Assembly (NCBI RefSeq): GCF_040054535.1
Contig: NC_090797.1
Coordinates: 15,094,501 to 15,158,500 of the forward strand
Origin: Antennarius striatus
Taxonomy: Eukaryota; Chordata; Actinopteri; Lophiiformes; Antennariidae
DNA: 64,000 nt
Reading direction: 5' to 3'
Shown piece after piece: positions 21,401 to 34,828 of the stretch. The position numbers and the translations under genes were made by a program. A model generated the notes under the pieces. That model made no database searches. It saw only the letters and a list, made by a program, of their open reading frames with translations, and had not been told where the DNA came from. Every line of letters starts with the position of its first letter. The first letter of the stretch is position 1.

Positions 21401-21585
21401 GGACACGATCAAATGCCTGGATGGACTGAATCCAATGGACTGAATCCGAGGCTTCCACATGGCATACACGGAACACCCACCAGGGTCAGCGGAGGGTGTC
21501 TCTGGTTGAACCTCTGCCCAGTAGATGTCAGCAGTGGGTGAGGTTGGAACTGGTTTTGTCAGCCATTGTCCATTGTGCCCAGCCT
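21401..21585. other. RTE-like upstream sequence; no gene
   Basis: Continuation of LINE-like sequence (RT region upstream of the previous fragment, degenerate). Homology to the makorin unit starts at about 21,586 with 'cagcctgaagtaagttctcc'. Confidence 0.4.
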
Positions 21586-22339
21586 GAAGTAAGTTCTCCT
21601 CATTCTGCTTTGCTCTTCTTGACCTGCCTTTACCTGGAGGACTCCACACAGTTTACTCTGACTCAGTGCTTTAGTTTGGAGTCATGGTCATCTTTATGTT
21701 GGAGGATGAAGTCCAATCCAGACTACTTAGGCTCAACAGATCAGAGTGTGTTTCCTATGAGTCTTAGCGTCCTGCTCATTCATTGAAGTGTCTTTTGGAA
21801 CAGATGGGTTAGCAGTTAGCAGTAGCATCTTCACACTGTTAGTACTGACTCTATTGTTGTGTTATTGCTGGAAGATTTTTAGAGTAATCTTTGTCATCCC
21901 AGCACTGTCTACTGTGCTCATGGATATGTTTGGTCCTGACTTCTTATAACTAAATGGTATGAAACCAAGACGAGGAGCACTGGGCACAGAATTTAAGGTG
22001 AAGCGGGGAAAGGTTTCTAAAATGTTCTCACCATTAATTAAAAATCCCAAAATGCTTTGTGTTCATACTGACCCTCACACCAGTGGTGTGGAGCAGCAGT
22101 TTCAGATCTATGTAGCTCTTTTAGGCTCTTTTGGTAAAACGGTTGATGTTTTTTCCCTGTTCTGTTTGTATGTAGGGAGGGTAATGGGTTTCCATCCCTC
22201 TACCTTTTGTTTATATGTGAGGGGTGGGGGGAATACGGTGGGTTTCTATCACCCAACTTTCTGTTGATATGTGTGGGGGACTAATGGGTTTCTATCTCCA
22301 AACCTTCCCGTTATAACATGGTAACTTGTGTGTCCTCAG
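21586..22339 (+). other. 5' flank of makorin B
   Basis: Inverted counterpart of the A and D upstream regions. A ~95-bp insert (21,696-21,790) flanked by tcttt is present only here. No sequence for the N-terminal CCCH exons of makorin was found. A T/C-rich tract and tgtcctcag acceptor lead into the first recognised exon. Confidence 0.6.
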
Positions 22340-24715
<2,376 letters not shown>

Positions 24716-24724
<9 letters not shown>

Positions 24725-24941
24725 ATGAACTTATGAAATATAAAATGAAGAAAAAAAGTCCCACAAGCCATTGTGCTCATGCTAAACATTACCTTGACAT
24801 CTATTGTTGGTCTTTCTGGTGCGTTTCATGTAGCAGCTATAATTGTAAAATGACAAAAATAAGTCAATATAATATTTAACAAATTAACTTTTTTCAAATA
24901 TTGCTAATAAACAAAACCCACAAGTTTCTTTGTGGGTTTTG
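24716..24941 (+). promoter_or_regulatory. Makorin B polyadenylation signals and 3' stem-loop
   Basis: The stop codon TAA (24,722-24,724) lies inside an AATAAA hexamer (24,720-24,725). A second AATAAA at 24,906-24,911 is followed at once by a perfect 12-bp stem, caaaacccacaa (24,912-24,923) with its inverse at 24,930-24,941 and a six-base loop. The stem-loop is conserved in copies C and D. Whether it acts in 3'-end formation is unknown. Confidence 0.65.
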
Positions 24942-25127
24942 GTGTGACTCTTTTATCACTGACAGCTGTTAGCACTTCCTGTTAGCCTGACGATCACTCT
25001 GACATTTACTGTCAAACTGTAAGGTTTTACTCCTGAAGGCTGGATCTTCAGTTTTCTTTATTAAAGCTGCTCATAGCCATTATTTTGTACTGATGTGTCC
25101 TCCCTTCATCACCTTCATCCAAGTGTC

Positions 25128-25181
<54 letters not shown>

Positions 25182-25690
25182 CATTAATGGTTAAGAGCCT
25201 GTTGGATCACAAGCTGTCTGTTAAAGTGGGTGAACGGATGGATGGATGAGAGACGGATGTCCTTATGTCACAGACAGCTGTTGAGATACTTCTTGTAGCT
25301 AGCATGAACAGCTAGCCTTAGCCTCCCTCCAGTGAAGGTGAGGTCTAGAATGTGGTGGCGCCCTCTAGTGGCATAAAAACAGCTTTTAACCCCCGACCCC
25401 TGATGCCTTAGTCCTGGCTGTTGCTTCATTAGCTCATCGTCCCACTACAGACACTCGTCTTCATCCTCCACTCTACATACTCCTCCTCTTCTCCTTTAGC
25501 TCCACCTCCTGAGTCAGACTTAATCAGCTTTTATTTATGTAGCTCTTAATCACATCAAGAGACATTTCAAAGCCATTTAATAGACAGAAAAACCCAACAG
25601 AACCCTCCAGAGAAGACACAAGCAAAAGCGACCGGACTCATTGGACCACTAGCTGCTCAGGTCGCTAACAGCAGCTAGCAGCTGGTGCTG
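24942..25690 (+). other. Makorin B 3' flank, with TG tract
   Basis: Inverse match to 55,080-55,825 (copy D) and in part to 7,040-7,597. Includes a (TG)n tract at 25,131-25,179 and the repeat tail described at 7025. Homology ends near 25,690. No gene. Confidence 0.65.
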
Positions 25691-25699
25691 TCCCTCTGA

Positions 25700-26195
25700 T
25701 GTACTCATTCCTGATCCTATCCATCCTGGTCACTCCCAGAGAGAACCTCAGCATCTTCATCTCTGCTACCTCCAGCTCTGTCTCCTGTCTTTTCCTCAGG
25801 GACACTGAGGAAGACCAAACAACATCGCTGGTGTCACCACAGTTTTGTACACCTTTCCTTTCATTTTAGCTGAAACTCTTCTATCACACATCACACCTGA
25901 CACTTTCCTCCACCCGTTCCATCCTGCCTGGACACGCTTCTTCACCTCTTTTCCACACTCTCCATTGCTCTGGACTGTTGACCCTAAGTACTTCAAATCC
26001 TCCACCTTCTTGATCTCTTCTCCCTCTAACCTCACTCTTCCACTTGGGTCCCTCTCATTCACACACATGTACTCTGTCTTACTGCGGCTAACCTTCATTC
26101 CTCTCCTTTCCAGGACAAACCTCCACCTCTCTAGCTTCTCCTCCACCTGTTCCCTGCTCTCACTGCAGATCATTATTAATTCATTCATTAGCATT
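25700..26195 (-). pseudogene. RTE-class LINE reverse transcriptase fragment (second subfamily)
   Basis: The minus-strand frame 26,194-25,796 reads ICSESREQVEEKLERWRFVL, MKVSRSKTEYMCVNERD, VEDLKYLGSTVQSNGECG and VQAGWNGWRKVSGVMCDRR. This is the region just after the FADD box through the thumb of a well-populated fish RTE family, probably the same family as the endonuclease remnant at 15,341-16,655. The 5' side is cut at 26,195 and the 3' side near 25,700. Confidence 0.75.
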
Positions 26196-26589
26196 AATCA
26201 TTAGTAATTTATTTAAAAACAAAAACAAAAATAAAAACAGTGGAAAAACAAAATAAAAGTAATAACATGCCCAAGAGACAAAAAAATAAAATAATAAATT
26301 CCTGCTCGTTAAATATAAATTTTGCTCAACAGCTTAAATAAATGTGTGAATGGAGTATATGCCAGTCTTACTGGTGGCTGTCCATAGTCAGACATCAAAC
26401 CACTCATGATCTGAAAGTTCTTGAATCAAGGTGAGGACTCCGGGGTTCACATGAAGGCGAGATGTTTTTGTCTTCTCTCGTGCCCTTCTCCGGGTGGATG
26501 GAGAAAAAACACCTGTGGAAACACAAGACAGATGACTGCATTAATAGTAAAATATTTTCACATTAACAAAACTCTTTTCATCCTTTTAT
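26196..26589. other. AT-rich spacer, no gene
   Basis: A-rich sequence with homopolymer-like runs (26,215-26,290), then unique sequence. Nothing coding recognised. Confidence 0.4.
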
Positions 26590-27840
26590 CCATCTTCATC
26601 TGCTTATCCGGGTCCGGGTCACAGGAGCAACAGCAGGCGCCGCTCGAGGCGGAGGACCAGCGGCTCTACTCCGAGCTCCTCCCTGGTGACTGAGCTCCTC
26701 ATCCTATCTCTAAGGGTGCGCCCAGCCACTCTACAGAGGAAACTCATTTCAGCTACTTGCATCCAGGATGTTGTCCTTTCGGACATGACCTTAAACTTTG
26801 GGCCATGAGAGTGGGATCATAGATTGACCCATAAATACAGAGCTTCATCTCAGCTCTTTCTTCACCACAACAGACCTATACAACGACTGCATCACTACGG
26901 CCGCTGCTCCAACTGTAAATCCCATTCTCCATCTGCCCCTCACTTGTGAACAAGACCAAGGTATGTGAACTCCTCCAATTGAGGCAAAGACTCTCTGCCA
27001 ACCCAGAGAGCGCAGACCACCTTTTTTCGATCGGGAACCATGGCCTTAGATTTGGAGATGCTGATCCTCATCTCACTCGAGTCACACTCAGCTTCAAACC
27101 ACCACACTACATGCTTGGGTTCCAAGTTTGATGAGCCAAGAAGACAACATCATCTGCATTAAGCAGAGATGAAATCCTTTGGTCCCCATACTGAACTCCC
27201 TCCAGATTCTGGCTTCGACTAGAAATTCTGTCCATAATGAACAGAATCAGTGGAGCACAGCACTGCCGGAGTCCAACATTGCACCTGTAACAGGTCTGAC
27301 TTACTGCTGGGATTGCAAACCAAACTCTGACTTCTGTCATACAGGGACTGTATAGCTCTCAGTAAAGAAATACAAGGTTCTGTTATAGGTATGATCCTCC
27401 TCTCCAGTAACCCTGTAATAGACAATCCCTGGGAGGCTGAGGAGTGTGATACCCCTACAGTTGGAGCACATCCTCCAGTCCCCCTTCTTTAAAAAGCAGG
27501 ACCACTACCCCAGTCTGTCAATCCAAAAGCACTGTCCCCAACTGCCATGTGGCATGACAGAGAAGCTTCAGCCAAGACACATCTAGAGACTTCTGGTACT
27601 CAGGGCAGATCTCATCTACCCCCAGTGTATTGTCACTGAGGAGCTTGGCAGCCACCTCGATGACTTCAGCTCGGGGTGATGTACAAGTCCAACTCTGAGT
27701 TGTCTGCCTCTGCTTCGTCCATGGAAGGCATGGTAGTGGGATTATGGAGATCCTCTAACTAATCCATCCACCCTCCTACTCGTGTCCCACTGCCTCCCCA
27801 AACTCCTCCCAGACCCAAGTTTTTGCCTCCATGACCAGTG
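26590..27840 (-). pseudogene. RTE/Rex3-like LINE reverse transcriptase fragment
   Basis: Minus-strand pieces: CAPLILFIMDRISSRSQNLE, YGDQRISSLLNADDVVFL (the catalytic box reads NADD), MRISISKSKAMV and ESLPQLEEFTYLG. All are in the order expected for the same RTE group as 20,745-21,400. Upstream RT sequence continues in broken form to about 27,840. Multiple shifts; dead. Confidence 0.65.
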
Positions 27841-28870
27841 GGGCTGCAGTGCTCTTGCCTGCCTATACCTGTCAGCTGCCACAGGAGTGCAATGATTCAA
27901 CAACAATCGATAAGAGTCCTTCAGCTTGATGGAATCCCTTACTTCCGGTGTCCAACACCAGGTTTGGGGGTTGCCGCCGCAACAGTTACTGGAGACCTTG
28001 TGGGAGTTGAAGACCTCACAACATTTTATTTAAACTATTACTTCAAGGGCAATTATAACAGGTCTCCTATGCCAAAGGATTTCAATCAAGTAAAAATGTT
28101 AGATAATCTTCATCAGCCCAAATAATAATGATAATAATAGTAATAACAATAATAGCAAAAACTTACCGCTGCAGAAACTCCAGGGTTGATGCCGGGCATG
28201 ATGGATAGTGTATGTTAAAGCAAAAGTGGCTCCCAAACATAAAGCACAGGGTAGAAATGACTGTAAATCCAACTTTTTTGGCTGTAGTATTGCAAAAAGC
28301 ACAATCAGCATTTTCAAAAATCCCATTGAATGTGTTGAGCAAAAAACAAAACTCAAAATCCTCCAGACGTGCTTTAAATCCATCTGCAGAAAGTACAGCG
28401 TCCTGATTCTACTCGTCGTGATGTTCTCATACATGACCAGATCTACCTCTTTCCTCCTTCAGCCATCGTGGGTAGCGGCGAATGTCCTGGTTCAGGTTCG
28501 ATGTGTCGCAGAATGACAAATGAAACCTAACCTAGCAGTTAGGTTTGAGGTAGCAAGTTAGGTTTACTCCACAAACCATCGGAGTTGTGTGTCTGAGCAG
28601 CAACGCTGTCCACCACTGCCCTGCAATGACTCCTTTGTACCAGCAGGTGTCAGCATCATAGAAGGCTTCTAAAAAGGACCCGCATGAAGGGCCTGATGTC
28701 GCAGTCTGAGAGCTGATTGGTCCAAGCCCTGTAAACTGAACAGGCTGTGTCCATTCACTTATAGCAGGCAGAAGGATCACTTGATTCTGAAGGGTCTGGC
28801 AGATTTCATGGAACCTGACAACGTTAGGTAGCTGAAATATGATTTGATAAAAAGTTTTATCCAACTTTGG
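27841..28870. other. Unassigned region; one exon-like minus-strand frame
   Basis: The minus-strand frame 28,434-28,165 (MYENITTSRIRTLYFLQMDL...) is hydrophobic in its centre (FLKMLIVLFAIL) and ends at a good donor (cagcg|gtaagt at ~28,166). It has no recognisable family and no partner exon, so it may be chance. The opposite frame 28,208-28,516 is equally unsupported. Nothing else recognised. Confidence 0.25.
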
Positions 28871-29700
28871 AAATGGAAAAAAACTTTTTTTTAAAAGTAC
28901 AAAATTTATAAAATTAAAAATTTAAAAATATTTATGAATAAGTGTGTTTTACTGAGTATGTTTTAAGCAAGCAGAGAAGGCTTTGCTGGCCCTGACGCCC
29001 CGCCACTGGTTAATTGATGACGCGTGATCCTATATTTGCAATTAACTTTTGTAACTCCTCAATAATCTTTATTAATAAGCTGAGTGCCCATAAAACAAAG
29101 ACAATAATACAGATAGTCAAAAAAGTATAATCGTAAATGTAGGTGTAAGTGTAAGTGGTCAACAGAAAGTTCACCCCACGTCATAACCAGCAAGCAACCT
29201 GTGAAAACAGGTGAGTGGCATTAATTATTAACTTCTAAGAGACACACCCAGTGCCACTCCTCCCACCGCATTTAAATGTGCATCTAAACCTGGTGGGAAA
29301 TTGTGTAGTGATTAGTTATTAATTTATATGTTGGTTTAGTGAAATGCTTAATTCATTGGTTTCATGGGTTAAAAGAAAAAACAAAAATGTATTTTATCTA
29401 TTTTGATGAATTTACATTGAAATTAATTACATCTGTTTTAACTTAAAGGAAAAATAAATAAATCTCTTTTCATGCACTTGGCTAATGGTTAATGTGAAAG
29501 GGTGTGATAATTGATCAATATCAATTTGTATTTATTATAATTATTGATTATGGGTCTGATAATTTTTTAATTTATTAGAACCTGTTTTTCATTATGATAA
29601 TCATGTGATGTTTAAGGTTTTTCACCTACTACTACTACTTTGAAGACTATTGGAGAAAAAGGTTGTAAAGAAAAATAAAAGAAAAACAAGGAACGACCTG
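28871..29700. other. AT-rich region without gene
   Basis: Strongly AT-rich, no open frame of note, no repeat structure recognised beyond short A and T runs. Confidence 0.45.
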
Positions 29701-29749
29701 GTCTTTGAGTGAATTCCAGCCTTTTGATGTTCGGCGTTGGTACACCCCT

Positions 29750-30202
29750 TCAGGTGTGGGGTTAGCAAAGAAAGCAAAACACTTGACACAAATTATCTTA
29801 ATAATCAATTCTCAGGGGCATCTGATGATAAGTCTTACCACTGCGCATGTGTGGCGGGGTATCTTCTTCCTCCCCTTTGTCACGAAGGTGCGCTGCTGAC
29901 TCAATGTACCGTTCATTCTCACCTTCAATGTGATTTGTCAATTTATACTTGTCTGGAACTTCACGTGGGATGCCAATAGCATCTGTGTAGACTGGACTGT
30001 CCTCCAGCATCGTGGTGTATGAGCTCAGGTGTGACCATGTCCTCACCTCAGCCTTGAACACATTGTAAATCTGTATGGGAGAAATGAGACACACAAGTGC
30101 ACATCTTCCTGTCCAGTTTGGGACAAGGAGTCCTTTGTGTCTTGGTTTTAGTCTTGTTAGTTTTGCGGTTGAGCTTGAGTGAACTGCAACTGTATTTTTC
30201 AT
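29750..30202 (-). pseudogene. Endogenous retrovirus env-like fragment
   Basis: The minus-strand frame 30,202-29,798 (134 codons) contains LVPNWTGRCALVCLISPIQ and LEDSPVYTDAIGIPREVPDK. A parallel piece with the same TDAIGIP core occurs at 47,836-47,985 in the LTR retroelement. The context (WTGRC, then TDAIGIP) fits the ectodomain of a fish retroviral envelope, by recollection of the family only. It is short, lacks the fusion and membrane-spanning regions, and the frame degenerates after ~29,900. A dead relic. Confidence 0.45.
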
Positions 30203-30219
30203 AAGTCAGTTTCTAAATC

Positions 30220-30900
30220 AGTAAATTTATTTTGGTATTTTTCATAGAAGTGGCAACATCTCTGTCTCCTTTGTCCCTACTTTGCTCTTTCTTCAACATC
30301 CTCCACTGTCTTCTTTATCAACTTTCTATCACTCTCATGACCTTCCATCAGGGATTGCTGATATCCTCTCTCTCTCTCTCTCACTTACAACTTCCACTTC
30401 TCTTCCATGTTTGACTTCTTCTAGTTCCTTTCTCAGTCTCTACATCTCATGCTCCACTCTCTCTATCTCTTCTGTCTTTCCTCTCTCTCTCTATTATTGC
30501 TGTTTTTAATTCATATAAAGTTTGACGTGCATCATCTGTTTCTCTGTCCTCTTCAGTTTTTAATACTCCCTCTTTTTAAATGCCACAGAGCTTGTTGACT
30601 AGCTGGACTAGCTGCGACATCTGTGGCTGATGGCTTATTTTGTCGTTGCTTTAACATTTCTCGAACCTGAGCTGAAGGCCCACTGGTGAAAATTTCCTCT
30701 CTACTTTGAATTGGCATGTTCCTGAATGGAATGTTACCCATGTTTTCAAAATAACATGCCTCCCTATCGCGGGTAAAATTGTTGTCCTTGTCCATGGGCT
30801 CCGGTCGCCACGGGAGGGCCCGTCTCTCGCCAAACAGAATGCCACACACAGGACAGGGGTGTGTTCTGTTGTTTTCTACACAATTTGAAGGAAACACAGG
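30220..30900 (-). pseudogene. Retroelement-associated ORF fragment, function unknown
   Basis: The minus-strand frame 30,897-30,553 has a Cys pair (CPVCG) near its start, then MDKDNNFTRDREACYFENMG and REMLKQRQNKPSATDV. It continues in broken form to about 30,240 as a charged, coiled-coil-like stretch. A second degenerate copy is at 39,770-40,225. Both lie next to retroviral fragments in the same orientation, so a gag-like or accessory origin is possible; I do not recognise the family. Confidence 0.4.
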
Positions 30901-31002
30901 TTTGGATCACACCCCGAGTGAATTTCAAATCATCTTCTATTGTTTGCAATTTCCCTCTTTTCTTAAAAGTTGTTTTAAGACTTCAATGAATAAAGAATAC
31001 TC

Positions 31003-31205
31003 TAATAATCCTACAGGGAAATTATTTACCTATGTTAAGTACACGTACACTCATATAGCATACATAATACAACAATGCAAGAGAATACAGCTGTCACCGT
31101 TAGACAACACAGCATTCACACTAAATAAACACAAGAGACATATAAACACGACAGTATAGACAAACACAACAAAACCTAATAGCATAAATAGAGTGCAGAG
31201 ATCAC
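31003..31205 (-). repeat. Rex1-like 3'-end sequence
   Basis: 'agaatactctaataatccta' through 'ttagacaacacagcattcac' matches the flank at 52,970-53,120 and 2,041-2,163. It is thus a dispersed copy of the sequence in which the larger Rex1 element inserted. It abuts the broken end of the Gypsy-like pol at ~31,210. Confidence 0.55.
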
Positions 31206-31209
31206 ACAA

Positions 31210-32990
31210 TAGCTCACATGCCCATACGCTGGCGAGGCACTCTTTCTCGATCTGGAAATAGCGTCGCTCAGTCTCGGTCAACGTCCTGGAACAGAATGCC
31301 ACAGGTCTGAGGCCGTCTCCCTGCTCCTGTAGCAGCGCAGCTCCCAGGCCGAAGTTGCTGGCATCGGCGCTCACCACGGTTGGTTTTTTGGCGTCGTAGA
31401 ACGCCAGCACTGGCGCAGAGGTCAGCATTTGCTTTACCTCCTTGAATGCTTGCTCCTGTTTGTCTCCCCAAACCCAAGCCGTGTCCTTTTTCAGGAGGCT
31501 GTTGATGGGGTGCATGACTGATGACAGGTCAGGGAAGAATTTCCCCAAAGAGTTGATCATCCCAATGGTCTGCCGTAGCTCTGTCAGGTTGGTGGGACTC
31601 GGTAGCTCTGTTATCGCTCTGACCTTGCTCGTATCCGGCCTGATGCCCTCTTTGCGTATCACATGACCGAAGCACAGGATTTCAGTTTTAGTGAACTGGC
31701 ACTTACTTCAGTCCGGACGCTCTGATGGTTTCTAGCACTTTGCGAAAATTCTTGTCGTGGTCCTCCCTGTCCTTGCAGAATATCAGGATGTCATCCATGA
31801 CCACCATAGTGCCCTCATGGTCTCTCAGGAGAGCACTCATCTTCTGCTGGAAAATCTCTGGAGCAGAGGTTATGCCAAACGGCAGCCTCCGGAAACAGAA
31901 CCAACCCACCAGCGTGATGAACGTTGTGAGCTTCCTGCTGTTGGCATCAAGTGGTATTTGCCAAAATCCACTGGAAGCGTCGACAGTGGAAAACACAGTG
32001 GCACCTGAGAGCTTTGGCCCTATGTCCTCCAAGGTTGGCAGAATAAAACACTCACATTTCACAGCCTTGTTCAGTCTCTTTAAGTCCACACAAATTCTGG
32101 GCTTTTTGTTCTTCTTGATCACTGGCACCATGGGAGCGCACCAGTCAGTGGCTTCGTGCACCTCCCCAATGATGTCCGAGGCGTGCATGTGCTTTATCTC
32201 CTCTTCCACCTGAGGCAGAATTGGGAAGGGAATGCGGCGCGGTGCAGCAACACTGTAGGGAGTGACATTGGGCTGGAGCTCAATTTTCATGGGTTCACAG
32301 TTCAAGAGTCCAATATCTCCAAAAACATCTTCAAAACATTCAATGCCATCCACCCTGGGAATCAGCCCCATTTCAGTAGCTATTTTCCTACCCAGCAGGT
32401 TGGTAGTGAATGGGCCCCTCATCACATAAATCCAAAATTGGTGATTCACACCACGTTTCTCAGTCTCTGCCAATAATTTGCCTTTGCAGTCGAGCTTTCC
32501 GCCTGGGCTAGTGAAATTTGTTTCTTTCAAAACAGGGCGCTGGGGCAGGCTGCTGAATGTCTGGTCTGAAATCACTGTGATATCAGCGTCTGTGTCAATT
32601 CTAAACTGCACAGTAGTTCCTTTAATGTTCAGATCCGTGAGCCACTTGTCTTCATTGACTTCGGTCTTCTCAGTAACAACTCCTAGGAACCACAAGCTGC
32701 TGCCCTCGTCGCTGTCACTGTTAGCTGCTGCTGCTCTAACAGCTTTTGATTTGCACATTGCTTCAAAGTGTCCCTTTTTACTGCATTTACGGCACACCTT
32801 GCCTGTTGCTGGACATGCACCGAACACGTGCACTCTGCCACATCTCGAACATGCATTTCCTTGTTTCAGTTGCCCATATCTAGGTTTAGCATTATTTAGT
32901 TTACTCTCAGTCTGTTTGGATTGCTTAGGTTTCCGTGTGATTGCACTTACTTCACTCTCTGGCGATCGGACGGTGAGGCTTTGCCGTCCG
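31210..32990 (-). pseudogene. Gypsy/Ty3-like gag-pol remnant
   Basis: Read on the minus strand. The nucleocapsid zinc knuckle CRKCSKKGHFEAMC (C-x2-C-x4-H-x4-C) lies near 32,780. The aspartic protease core is RIDTDADITVIS (the usual DTGA Gly is Asp). Reverse transcriptase follows with CAPMVPVIKKNKKPRICVDL, SGFWQIPLD, LPFGITSAPEIFQQ and VVMDDILIF (catalytic DD). After a frameshift at ~31,703 comes [20 protein letters not shown], then the RNase H start [16 protein letters not shown]. It breaks off at [15 protein letters not shown] (~31,215). The order gag-PR-RT-RH is that of Metaviridae; integrase and LTRs are not present. Frameshift, protease change and truncation make it non-functional. Confidence 0.85.
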
Positions 32991-33034
32991 AGTATATATT
33001 TTTTATATATATTTTATATTTTATATTATATTTT

Positions 33035-33168
<134 letters not shown>

Positions 33169-33244
33169 TAATTAGATGAGTACAAGTGTGTGGAAATTTA
33201 CTGAGACAAAGTGATAGAAAAGTTTATTGCATGATTAAAACTAA

Positions 33245-34125
33245 ATAGTCGTTAGTTAGTCGGTAGTCATTGAAGCCGGATGGAGGCGACTTCTTCGGGA
33301 CTGGGATGATGGTGGTGGCTTTGAGGCAGGTGGGGACAACAGCCTGGCTCAGGGAGATGTTGAAGATGTCTGTGAAGACACCTGTGAGCTCATCAGCAGT
33401 CTCTCAGGACACGACCAGGAATGTTGTCAGGACCTGGGCTTTCCGTGCGTTGGTCCTTCTGAGGACTTGCCTCACGCTGTCCTGAGAAAGTGTCAACGCC
33501 TGGTCGCCAGGAAGGGGTGGAGTCTTCAGTGCCGGGATGTTGTCGTCTGCCACAAAGCATGCAAAGAAGACATTCAGCTGAGTGGTGGAGCTGTCGCAGA
33601 ACTGAGGAAGTTGGCTTGTAGTCCATAATGAACTGAATCTCCCGCCACAAATTCCTGGTGTCTCTGCTGTCGCTGAAGTGGGTGGCGATCCTCCTGGAGT
33701 ACTGTCTCTTGGACACTCGTATGCCTCATGACAGGTTGGCTCTAGCTGTCCTCAGGCCCACCTCGTCCCCAGCTCTGAGAAGGTTCTGGTGACCGTGACA
33801 TCATCCATGCATTTCCTCATGTATGCAGTGACGGTCTCCGTGTAGTCCTGGAGGTCTGTGGTGTTGTTGTGGGTGGCTGCATCTTTGGATACGCTCCAGT
33901 CTGTGGTGGAGAAGCAGTTTTGGAGTGCCTCTGACAACCCATCAGGCCACACCCGTATCTGCCTTTTCACAGGTCTGACGACTCTGACGAGCGGTCTGTA
34001 TGCCGGCGTTAGCTTAACAGTGGTGTCGTCTGACGCCCCAAGGTGGGGGAGAGCAGGGGCTTTATAGGCATCTTTATGTGTCGTGTCAACATTGTCCAGG
34101 ATGTTAGCTCCTCTGGTGAAAAAGT
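33245..34125 (-). pseudogene. L2/CR1-type LINE endonuclease-to-RT linker fragment
   Basis: The minus-strand frames 34,147-33,752 and 33,716-33,393 read LPHLGASDDTTVKLTPAYRP, DWSVSKDAATHNNTTDLQDY, YMRKCMDDVTVTRTF, MSKRQYSRRIATHFSD and [15 protein letters not shown]. This is the segment between endonuclease and the first RT motifs of a common fish LINE. It continues to ~33,250 in broken form and ends before the RT palm. Its 5' end adjoins the makorin C unit at ~34,128. Confidence 0.75.
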
Positions 34126-34129
34126 GGTG

Positions 34130-34828
34130 GGTGGGACAACGGCCCACCTGAGTGGGAAGGACTTCTAATGACCCTCATTGTGTTGGGGGTTTGTGGGGAC
34201 GACTTTCTGCCCCAGCAGGACTATAACTGTCTGGACTCAGTCGCAGTGAGTCACAACTGAAGGAGTCCTGACGTGGATGACTGAGACCTGCAGACATGTC
34301 TTCAACCAGCCTGAAGTAAGTTCTCCTCATTCTGCTTTGCTCTTCTTGACCTGCCTTTACCTGGAGGACTCCACAGACTTACTCTGACTCAGAGCAAAGT
34401 GTGAGTCAGAGTAAAGTAGAGTAATCTTTCTCATCCCAGCACTGTCTCCATTGCTCATGGATATGTTTGGTCCTGACTTCTTATAACTAAATGATATGGG
34501 AGCTAAGATGAGGAGCGCTGGGCACAGAATTTAAGGTGAAGTGGGGAAAGGTTTCTAAAACGTTCTCACCATTAATTAAAAATCCCAAATGCTTTGTGTT
34601 CATACTGACCCTGACACCAGTGGTGTGGAGCAGCAGTTTCAGATCTATGTAGCTCTTTTAGACTCTTTTTGTAAAACCGTTGAAGTTTTCCCCTGTTCTG
34701 TTTGTATGTAGGGAGGGTAATGGGTTTCCATCCCTCTACCTTTTGTATATATGTGAGGGGTGGGGGGGTTACGGTGGGTTTCTATCACCCAACTTTCTGT
34801 TTTAACATGGTAACTTGTGTGTCCTCAG
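34130..34828 (+). other. 5' flank of makorin C
   Basis: Matches the A and D upstream regions from 'gggacaacggcccacctgag' onward but lacks ~100 bp around 34,390-34,420. The ATG-containing stretch 34,277-34,315, ending at gtaagt, is present as in the other copies but does not fit in phase with the next exon. No CCCH1/CCCH2 exon was found. Confidence 0.55.

Noticed and set aside
28099-28516. Overlapping frames on both strands with hydrophobic segments and a good donor site
   Set aside because: No family resemblance, no partner exon, and both strands open equally; listed only as an unassigned region.
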